Made by a program: the position numbers and the translations under genes. Below the pieces are notes generated by a model. The model was not told the origin of the DNA and made no database searches. It worked only from the letters and a program-made list of their open reading frames with translations. From Candidatus Bathyarchaeota archaeon (GTDB lineage Archaea; Thermoproteota; Bathyarchaeia; Bathyarchaeales; Bathycorpusculaceae), in assembly GCA_030589055.1 (NCBI GenBank), contig JAUUWK010000025.1, positions 1 to 11,437 of the forward strand: a stretch of DNA of 11,437 nt, given 5' to 3'. Shown here in pieces: positions 5,912 through 11,437 of the stretch (positions are counted from its first letter, which is position 1; every line of letters begins with the position of its first letter).

Positions 5912-6748
5912 CTAACCTTTGTTGAATCTCATGAACTGTCCCTGAAGTAGTTCTCCATACGTTGGCTTTTCAATGTCAATGAATTCGCCAACTACTATTT
6001 TTTCGCTTGTTATTTCAGCCTTTGAAGGGGCATAGCCATGCCTTATCTCTGCTATTTCTCTATACCTTTTCATTGTGTCAATAGCTTTTCCAAACTTGTT
6101 TCGTCTTCCATAAATTTCCGGACATGGAGAAACAACTTCGATAAATTTGAAACCTCTCTTCTGCAAGGCTTTCTTGATGGATTCTGTAAGTCTTTTAACG
6201 TGTAGCACAGTCCATCTAGCCACGTGAACTGCACCTGAAGCAGCGGCTAAATGCACAAGATTGAATGGGTGTTCAATGTTGCCGTAGGGTGTTGTTGTTG
6301 TGTATGACAACAATGGAGTTGTTGGTCCACACTGGCCACCAGTCATTCCATAGTTAAAATTGTTGGAACAGATCACTGTCATGTCTACGTTTCGTCTAGC
6401 AGCATGGATGAAATGGTTTCCACCGATTGCGAAGAGGTCTCCGTCGCCGCTGATAACAGCGACTGTCAATTGGGGATTTGCAAGTTTTATCCCGGTTGCC
6501 AAAGCTATTGGGCGACCATGAGTCGTGTGGAAAGAATCACATTGTATATAACCTGCAACTCGTCCCATACACCCTATTCCTGAAACGACGACAAGCTTGT
6601 CCATGTTTGCACCTAACTCGTCAAGTGCTTTTACAAAGCAGTGAAGGATTATTCCGTTTCCGCAGCCTTCGCACCATATGTGGGGAAATCTTTCTACGCG
6701 AAGATAATTGGCTAATGGGTGTCTTTCAAATTCTTGTAGATTTGTCAT
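5912..6748 (-). CDS. korB: 2-oxoacid:ferredoxin oxidoreductase, beta subunit (KorB-like)
   Basis: The beta subunit binds thiamine diphosphate and the proximal 4Fe-4S cluster of the enzyme that oxidatively decarboxylates a 2-oxoacid to an acyl-CoA while reducing ferredoxin. The 278-residue product has the expected cysteines: CEGCG (26-30), C60 within SGIGCMGR, and C209 in VSPCP, which together would hold the cluster. The ThDP/Mg motif is GDGDLFAIGGNHFIHAARRN (101-120) with NNFNYGMTGGQ (129-139). HTTHGRPIALATG (74-86) is also typical. ATG 6748 overlaps the korA stop as ATGA, so the two are translationally coupled. Length and order (D, A, B, C) match archaeal Kor/Vor operons. KorB and the related VorA cannot be separated with certainty by eye; KorB is favoured by overall resemblance. 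Confidence 0.94.
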   Translation of the reverse strand: MTNLQEFERHPLANYLRVERFPHIWCEGCGNGIILHCFVKALDELGANMDKLVVVSGIGCMGRVAGYIQCDSFHTTHGRPIALATGIKLANPQLTVAVISGDGDLFAIGGNHFIHAARRNVDMTVICSNNFNYGMTGGQCGPTTPLLSYTTTTPYGNIEHPFNLVHLAAASGAVHVARWTVLHVKRLTESIKKALQKRGFKFIEVVSPCPEIYGRRNKFGKAIDTMKRYREIAEIRHGYAPSKAEITSEKIVVGEFIDIEKPTYGELLQGQFMRFNKG

Positions 6749-7905
6749 GCCTTTGCAGCTCTCCTTATAACTTCAAATATTTCAGAAGGACTGTGAGGTT
6801 CTCCGCCAATTTTAGGTAAGAAATGCACCGGCGTTTCTTTGGCTACTCTTTCAACTTCTTTTACAACTTGTCCACAATTCATTTCTGGAACAACCATCGA
6901 CTTCACACGGTTAGATAACTCTTCAACTTGTTTCTCTGGAAAAGGCCAAACTGTTACAAGCCTTAACAACCCAGCTTTTATTCCAGCTTCGCGAGCCCTT
7001 TTCACAGCGCCCACTGAAGCCCTTGAAGGAATACCATAGGCGATAACCACCACTTCCGCGTCTTCAAGCATAAACTCGTAAGTCCTAATTATCTTGTCAG
7101 CGTTTCTCCTAATCTTTCCGCAGAGCCTCTTCACAAGTTCATATTGTACTTTAGGATCGACAGTTTTCGGATAACCACGCTCATCATGAGTTAATCCTGT
7201 GACATGCACATGGTATCCTTCCCCAAAACACGCCATAGGAGGAACTAAATCTTCATCTGGTTTAAATGGAATATACTTATCTGGAGCAACTGATGGTTTC
7301 TTGCGCTCAACAGTTTTGATCTCTTCAGCGCGCGGAATCACAACCCGTTCCCATAAGTGACCTGTAAAGCCATCCGCTAAAAGAAAAGTCGGAGCGCGAT
7401 ACGTCTCCGCTAGGTTAAAACATTCAATTGTTAAGTCGAACATTTCCTGAACGGAGGATGGGGCCAAAGCAATTATTTCATAGTCTCCATGTGAACCCCA
7501 TTTTGCCTGCATGACATCTTGTTGTGCTCCTTCGGTTGGTTGACCAGTGCTTGGACCTCCTCGCATAATATCTACTACAACGCATGGTGTTTCGGTCATA
7601 ATTGCTAAACCAATGTTTTCCTGCATTAAGCTGAATCCTGGTCCAGAGGTCGCTGTCATGGATTTAGCTCCAGCCCAGCTTGCACCAATTATTGCAGCCA
7701 TTGACGCTAGCTCATCTTCCATCTGAACAAATATTCCGCCAAACTCGATCATCCTCCGAGCCATTCGTTCAGCTATTTCCGTTGCCGGTGTGATTGGATA
7801 TCCCGCAAAGAATCGGCATCCAGCGGCCATTGCCCCTTCTGCACACGCAACATCACCGTTCACAAAATGCACGCCAGTAAGCACAGTTCTACCTTTTTCA
7901 GCCAT
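6745..7905 (-). CDS. korA: 2-oxoacid:ferredoxin oxidoreductase, alpha subunit (KorA-like)
   Basis: The alpha subunit forms the active site with KorB and sets substrate preference. The product has 386 residues from ATG 7905. It shows FFAGYPITPATEIAERM (from about residue 32), QMEDELASMAA (about 61-71), ATSGPGFSLMQENIG (85-99) and RGGPSTGQPTEGAQQD (115-130), the standard alpha-subunit signatures. The C-terminal third contains the VVIAYG and PEMNCGQ blocks of domain II. I chose ATG 7905 because GGAGG at 7920-7916 lies ten bases before it. The earlier ATG at 7914 is only one base from that SD and overlaps korD. The gene begins two bases after the korD stop and ends in a four-base ATGA overlap with korB. 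Most likely 2-oxoglutarate; a 2-oxoisovalerate or broad 2-oxoacid role is possible. Confidence 0.94.
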   Translation of the reverse strand: MAEKGRTVLTGVHFVNGDVACAEGAMAAGCRFFAGYPITPATEIAERMARRMIEFGGIFVQMEDELASMAAIIGASWAGAKSMTATSGPGFSLMQENIGLAIMTETPCVVVDIMRGGPSTGQPTEGAQQDVMQAKWGSHGDYEIIALAPSSVQEMFDLTIECFNLAETYRAPTFLLADGFTGHLWERVVIPRAEEIKTVERKKPSVAPDKYIPFKPDEDLVPPMACFGEGYHVHVTGLTHDERGYPKTVDPKVQYELVKRLCGKIRRNADKIIRTYEFMLEDAEVVVIAYGIPSRASVGAVKRAREAGIKAGLLRLVTVWPFPEKQVEELSNRVKSMVVPEMNCGQVVKEVERVAKETPVHFLPKIGGEPHSPSEIFEVIRRAAKA

Positions 7906-7907
7906 AT

Positions 7908-8186
7908 CTAACATTCCTCCTCACACAGTTTTTCAACAACAAAAATCGCAAAATCTGGACAAATGGATGTACAAAAACTGCAGAGAACACATTTACTTTC
8001 ATCAACAACCTTTGGAGGATGAACTCCCCTCTCATTTATTTCTTCTGATTCTTCAAGGACATCCTTTGGACAAAATTGTATGCAAAAACCGCATCCCTTA
8101 CATTGATTTTTAATTATGTGAATTTCCGCTTTCGGAAGTTTCGCCTTTTCAATGTTAAGTGGTGTGCGCCAAATTCTCACAGGCAT
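7908..8186 (-). CDS. korD: 2-oxoacid:ferredoxin oxidoreductase, ferredoxin-like delta subunit (KorD-like)
   Basis: The delta subunit relays electrons from the ThDP site to soluble ferredoxin. The 92-residue product has two complete 4Fe-4S motifs: CKGCGFCIQFCP (29-40) and CVLCSFCTSICP (66-77). This makes it a bacterial-type 2x[4Fe-4S] ferredoxin with a short N-terminal arm. An extra CEEEC occurs at the very C-terminus. ATG 8186 lies after GGTGAGG with about seven bases of spacing. A TTG two codons upstream (8192) overlaps the hdrA stop as TTGA and is an alternative start. It stands directly between hdrA-mvhD and korA, so it may exchange electrons with the HdrA ferredoxin domains as well as with free ferredoxin (inference). 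Confidence 0.92.
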   Translation of the reverse strand: MPVRIWRTPLNIEKAKLPKAEIHIIKNQCKGCGFCIQFCPKDVLEESEEINERGVHPPKVVDESKCVLCSFCTSICPDFAIFVVEKLCEEEC

Positions 8187-8188
8187 AG

Positions 8189-10627
8189 TCAAACCTCACC
8201 CAAAGCTTTTTCATAAGCCTTCTTAGTCCTCTCTATTTCCTCTGGCGTAACTTTTTCTACTATTGCATGCATTTCACGAATTTTTGAAGCGAATCTTTCG
8301 CCTTCTGCTGCTGAAGCCCACAACAGTTGCAGTCTTTCCTTGTCTAATTCATGCTTTTCCATTTTTTTCCGTAAACGTTCTACACGTTTTTGTGTATGGT
8401 AGTTAGCATTTATGTAGTGGCAGTCTCCTGGGTGGCATCCAGCTACTAAAACAGTTGCAGCTCCTCTTGCGAATGCTCGTTCAATGAATTTTGGAGCTAT
8501 GCGTCCGGAACACATGGTTCTTATTATGCGCACGTCTGGTGGATACTGTATTCTGCTAACTCCTGCAAAGTCTGCACCTGCGTAAGCACACCAGTTGCAG
8601 CAAAAAGCAACAATCTTCTTTTCTGCGTCATGCTCAGTTACAGCGTCGATTTCTGCCGATATCTGCCTGTCAGTGAAGTGGTTTTGGGTTAAAGCGCCGA
8701 AAGGACATTCTGCTGCGCATGTTCCACACCCGCCGCACGCAGCCTCTATAATCTCGATTCGCTTCAATTCCTCATTTAAGGTTATGGCATTGTAGGGACA
8801 AACTTTTACGCAGAGTCCACAAGCCGTACATTTTTCAGGGTCAAAAATGGGTGTGATGGCTCCGACTGTTACTTTTCCCTTAGCCATTAATATGCTCGCA
8901 CGAGCCGTGGCTGCACTTGCTTGCGTTACGCTATCCTTTATGTCTTTAGGCCCCTCGGCACATCCGGCAAAGAATATTCCGCCCGTGGCAGCGTCCACTG
9001 GTCTCAGTTTCGGATGCGCCTCCATGAAGAAACCGTCTTGTGTTCTGGAAAGCTTCAACAAACGCTGTATTGTTTCGCTGTCTTTTCTCGGCTCCAAACC
9101 TATGGAAAGGATAACCATGTCAACATTTGCTTTGTACAATTCCTTCTGTAGAGTGTTCTCTCCAGTAAGCCATAGGTTATGTGTTTTTCTATCTTGTACT
9201 ATTTCGGCTGGAAGCCCTCGAATGAACATGACGCCTTCTTTTTTCGCTCGTTGGTAGAGGTCTTCGAAGCCTTTTCCGTAAGCTCGTATGTCAATGTAGA
9301 AAACGTAGATTTCGGTTTCAGGCCAGTGTTCCTTAATTAGTAAGCTATCTTTAATCGTGTTCATGCAGCAAACATTGCTGCAGTACAATCTTCCACTCTT
9401 TTCTGAGCGGGAACCTACACACTGGATGAATGCCACACGTTTAGGAATCTGCAGATCGCTAGGCCTTATTAAGTGTCCGCCTGAAGGACCGCCAGCATTG
9501 ATTAATCTTTCGAATTCAAGTGACGTGATCACGTTCGGATATTTACCGTATCCATAGTTTGGTTGTGATGATGGATCGAATACGTCTGCACCCGTTGCCA
9601 CTATTATTGTGCCTACTTCAAGTTCCACGGTTTCTGTTTTCATTTCGAAGTTTATTGCTTGTGCTTCGCATGCTTTTATACACTTGTCGCAGACGATTAT
9701 GTTCTCTTTGTTAAGGCACAGGTTCATGTCGATCATGTATGTGGATGGAACCGCTTGTGCGAAGGGTGTGTAAACGGCGCGCCTTATAGCTAAGCCTATG
9801 TCAAACTCGTTTGGAGCAATAACCGGACAGACTTCCGCACATTCTCCGCAAGCCGTGCAGTCATCTGTGACATAACGTGGTTTCTTCACTACTTTAGCAT
9901 GGAAATTGCCGATGTACCCTTTCACGTCAACAACTTCGCTGTTGGTTAGTAGTTCAATGTTTGGATGGTGCCCCACATCAGACATTTTAGGAGCGAGGAT
10001 GCAGATGGAGCAGTCCATTGTTGGAAAAGTTTTATCTATTTGCGCCATCCTTCCGCCAATGCTCGGCTCTTTTTCAACTAGATGCACTTTATAGCCAGTG
10101 TCAGCAAGGTCTAAAGCGGCTTGAATACCAGCTACTCCGCCCCCTATGACTAGTGCTTTCCGAATTATCGGCACTTCAATTTCTTCTGCGGGTTGAAGCA
10201 AAGCAGCTTTGGCTACAGCCATTTTCACAAGGTCCTTGGCTTTTTCCGTAGCTGCTTTTCGGTCATGTAAATGAATCCAACTGCACTGTTCACGTATGTT
10301 AGCCATTTCGAAAAGATACTTGTTTAATCCAGCGTCTTCACATGTTTTTCTGAATGTTGGTTCGTGAAGACGGGGAGAACATGATGCCACTACTACACGG
10401 TTGAGTTTGTGTTCTTTGATGTCGTTTTTTATTAGCTCTTGTCCTTGGTCTGAGCATGTGTATCGGTTGTCTTTGCCTAGAACAACATGGGGAAGGGTTG
10501 AAGCGAATTTTGCAACTTCTTCACAGTCTACAGACCCAGCGATGTTTAAACCACAGTGGCAAACATATACGCCGATACGGATTTCCTCGCCGCTTTGTTC
10601 AGATTCTGATTCTTGCTTTTCCGCCAT
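8189..10627 (-). CDS. hdrA: HdrA-MvhD fusion: heterodisulfide reductase subunit A with C-terminal MvhD/FlpD domain
   Basis: HdrA carries the FAD that bifurcates or confurcates electrons in heterodisulfide-reductase-type complexes; MvhD (FlpD) links it to an electron donor or acceptor through a 2Fe-2S cluster. From ATG 10627 the product has 812 residues, longer than HdrA alone (about 650-670). Order: N-terminal VCHCGLNIAG (about 22-31), thioredoxin-reductase-like FAD fold with GGGVAG (162-167) and DKTFPTMDCSICILAPKM, inserted ferredoxin CTACGECAEVCP (257-268) with CDKCIKAC (313-320), second flavin-site block FFAGCAEGPKDIKD (from about 552), C-terminal ferredoxins CTACGLCVKVCP (600-611) and CGGCGTCAAECP (631-642), then MvhD with CCNWCAYAGAD (676-686), MCSGRI (705-710) and GCHPGDCHY (730-738). 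GGAGG eight bases upstream supports ATG 10627; a GTG directly before it is also possible. No hdrB or hdrC is visible. Confidence 0.95.
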   Translation of the reverse strand: MAEKQESESEQSGEEIRIGVYVCHCGLNIAGSVDCEEVAKFASTLPHVVLGKDNRYTCSDQGQELIKNDIKEHKLNRVVVASCSPRLHEPTFRKTCEDAGLNKYLFEMANIREQCSWIHLHDRKAATEKAKDLVKMAVAKAALLQPAEEIEVPIIRKALVIGGGVAGIQAALDLADTGYKVHLVEKEPSIGGRMAQIDKTFPTMDCSICILAPKMSDVGHHPNIELLTNSEVVDVKGYIGNFHAKVVKKPRYVTDDCTACGECAEVCPVIAPNEFDIGLAIRRAVYTPFAQAVPSTYMIDMNLCLNKENIIVCDKCIKACEAQAINFEMKTETVELEVGTIIVATGADVFDPSSQPNYGYGKYPNVITSLEFERLINAGGPSGGHLIRPSDLQIPKRVAFIQCVGSRSEKSGRLYCSNVCCMNTIKDSLLIKEHWPETEIYVFYIDIRAYGKGFEDLYQRAKKEGVMFIRGLPAEIVQDRKTHNLWLTGENTLQKELYKANVDMVILSIGLEPRKDSETIQRLLKLSRTQDGFFMEAHPKLRPVDAATGGIFFAGCAEGPKDIKDSVTQASAATARASILMAKGKVTVGAITPIFDPEKCTACGLCVKVCPYNAITLNEELKRIEIIEAACGGCGTCAAECPFGALTQNHFTDRQISAEIDAVTEHDAEKKIVAFCCNWCAYAGADFAGVSRIQYPPDVRIIRTMCSGRIAPKFIERAFARGAATVLVAGCHPGDCHYINANYHTQKRVERLRKKMEKHELDKERLQLLWASAAEGERFASKIREMHAIVEKVTPEEIERTKKAYEKALGEV

Positions 10628-10631
10628 CACA

Positions 10632-11437
10632 TCATCCTCCAGAAGATTGCAAGTAGTTTTCGATTGACTCTGCGGCGCGTTTTCCAGCCAAGATTGCTTC
10701 AATCACTGTTGCTGGTCCTGTTATGGCGTCTCCGCCTGCAAAAACTCCTTGCACGCTGGTTTCCTTGGTTATTGGATTAACCCAGACCGTGCCATTTTCA
10801 TTTAGCTCGATTTCTTTCGGTAAAAACTCTAGGTCCGGGGCTTCACCTATTGCAAGAATCACCATATCAGTCTCGCGTGTAAATTCTGAGCCTTCGACAG
10901 GGATTGGTTTTCCTCTTCCAGTTTCGTCTAGTTCGCCTAATTGCATGCGTACACATTCAATGGCAAAAACTTCGCCATTTTCTCCCAAAATCTTTTCCGG
11001 CGAAACCAAAAATTCGATTTTTACACCTTCGTCTTCTGCCTCTTTAACCTCCCACGGATTTGCAGGCATCTCCTCCCTTGACCTACGATACAAAATAGTT
11101 ACTTCGTTTGCTCCGAGCCTTAGAGCAGTTTTTGCAGCATCTACTGCAACGTTTCCACCGCCAATTACGACAACATTTTTTCCTATTTCCATTTTCTTGT
11201 CCGAATTGACATTCCACAAAAAGTCCAGGGCGTTAACCACACCTTTCAAGTCGACGCCTTCAATTTTTAATTTTTGGCTTTTGTGAGCACCAGCCCCAAT
11301 AAAAATGGCTTTGTATTCTTCTTTCCATAGATCGGCAAAATTCAAGTCTTTGCCAACTGTGATACCGGTTTTTATTTTCACGCCTAGGTTTTTTATGGCT
11401 TGAATTTCCTTGGTTAGAACTTGTTTTGGTAGGCGAT
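10632..11437 (-). CDS. GltD/NfnL-type FAD-dependent NAD(P)H oxidoreductase, partial (5' end outside window)
   Basis: This family moves electrons between NAD(P)H, FAD and Fe-S clusters: the glutamate synthase small subunit, the NfnB/NfnL bifurcating subunit and related flavoproteins. About 268 C-terminal residues are visible of a protein usually near 460. The frame is open to the window edge, where it reads RLPKQVLTKEIQAIKNLG, the block that follows the first FAD motif in GltD. Next come IFIGAGAHKSQKL, the NAD(P)H fold VVVIGGGNVAVDAAKTALRL, the basic YRRSREEMPA loop, which suggests NADP(H) preference, and the C-terminal FAD motif GVFAGGDAITGPATVIEAI with the closing GKRAAESIENYL. It stops four bases before the hdrA ATG, and its last codons contain the hdrA SD. 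No glutamate synthase large subunit is in view, so I favour a role as NAD(P)H partner of HdrA-MvhD over glutamate synthesis, by context only. Confidence 0.88.
   Translation of the reverse strand, partial: RLPKQVLTKEIQAIKNLGVKIKTGITVGKDLNFADLWKEEYKAIFIGAGAHKSQKLKIEGVDLKGVVNALDFLWNVNSDKKMEIGKNVVVIGGGNVAVDAAKTALRLGANEVTILYRRSREEMPANPWEVKEAEDEGVKIEFLVSPEKILGENGEVFAIECVRMQLGELDETGRGKPIPVEGSEFTRETDMVILAIGEAPDLEFLPKEIELNENGTVWVNPITKETSVQGVFAGGDAITGPATVIEAILAGKRAAESIENYLQSSGG
10636..10640 (-). promoter_or_regulatory. Ribosome binding site deciding the hdrA start
   Basis: GGAGG on the minus strand lies within the last two glycine codons of the GltD/NfnL-like gene and eight bases before ATG 10627. An open frame continues upstream of this ATG for 25 codons, but that extension runs through the end of the neighbouring gene and has no SD of its own, so 10627 is the better start. 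Confidence 0.7.

Noticed and set aside
8847..9257. 136-residue plus-strand frame inside hdrA
   Set aside because: It is the reverse reading of the conserved HdrA flavin region, with no start signal.
10628..10702. Extended HdrA N-terminus from position 10702
   Set aside because: It would overlap the end of the upstream gene by 71 bases and lacks an SD, while GGAGG sits eight bases before ATG 10627.
10723..11286. 187-residue plus-strand frame opposite the GltD/NfnL-like gene
   Set aside because: Long but serine/proline-rich, as expected for the reverse of a coding frame; the minus strand carries clear FAD and NAD(P)H motifs.

Overview
The window looks like a chromosomal segment from an uncultured-type archaeon. 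The ribosomal proteins are archaeal (uS15 with the archaeal N-terminal extension, eS1/S3Ae), there is a KEOPS Pcc1 subunit and a GAN/RecJ-like DHH nuclease, and A/T-rich TATA-like boxes sit about 25 bases before the likely transcript starts. The HdrA-MvhD fusion beside a four-subunit 2-oxoacid:ferredoxin oxidoreductase points to an anaerobe of the Bathyarchaeia/Thermoproteota kind. That lineage call is inference from gene content, not from a marker phylogeny.

Left flank (1-1588). Bases 1-160 are A-rich and hold no gene I can support. A small membrane-protein gene (from 161) is broken by two -1 frame changes. It is followed by a T6 tract and then a clear promoter and the uS15 gene (679-1119). 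The 460-base gap after uS15 is not empty: the minus strand carries an unrecognised small gene of about 89 codons (1398 to 1128), broken by one extra base. A perfect 16-base palindrome (1483-1498) and a TATA-like box follow, ahead of the DHH nuclease gene.

Plus-strand informational block (1589-5345). GAN/RecJ-like nuclease, Pcc1 (overlapping by 11 bases), seryl-tRNA synthetase with its own promoter, and eS1/S3Ae with its own promoter and a strong Shine-Dalgarno (SD) sequence. These genes serve DNA replication/repair, tRNA t6A modification, tRNA charging and the ribosome.

Minus-strand energy operon (11437 down to 5342). A GltD/NfnL-type FAD/NAD(P)H flavoprotein (5' end outside the window) is followed by HdrA fused to MvhD, then KorD, KorA, KorB and KorC. 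Genes overlap or lie 2-15 bases apart, so this is almost certainly one transcript whose promoter lies beyond the right edge. The set suggests that electrons from CoA-dependent 2-oxoacid oxidation (ferredoxin), the HdrA flavin and NAD(P)H are handled together, with no HdrB or HdrC in the visible part. The coupling is inference. The two blocks converge, and the stop codons of eS1 and korC physically overlap at 5342-5345.
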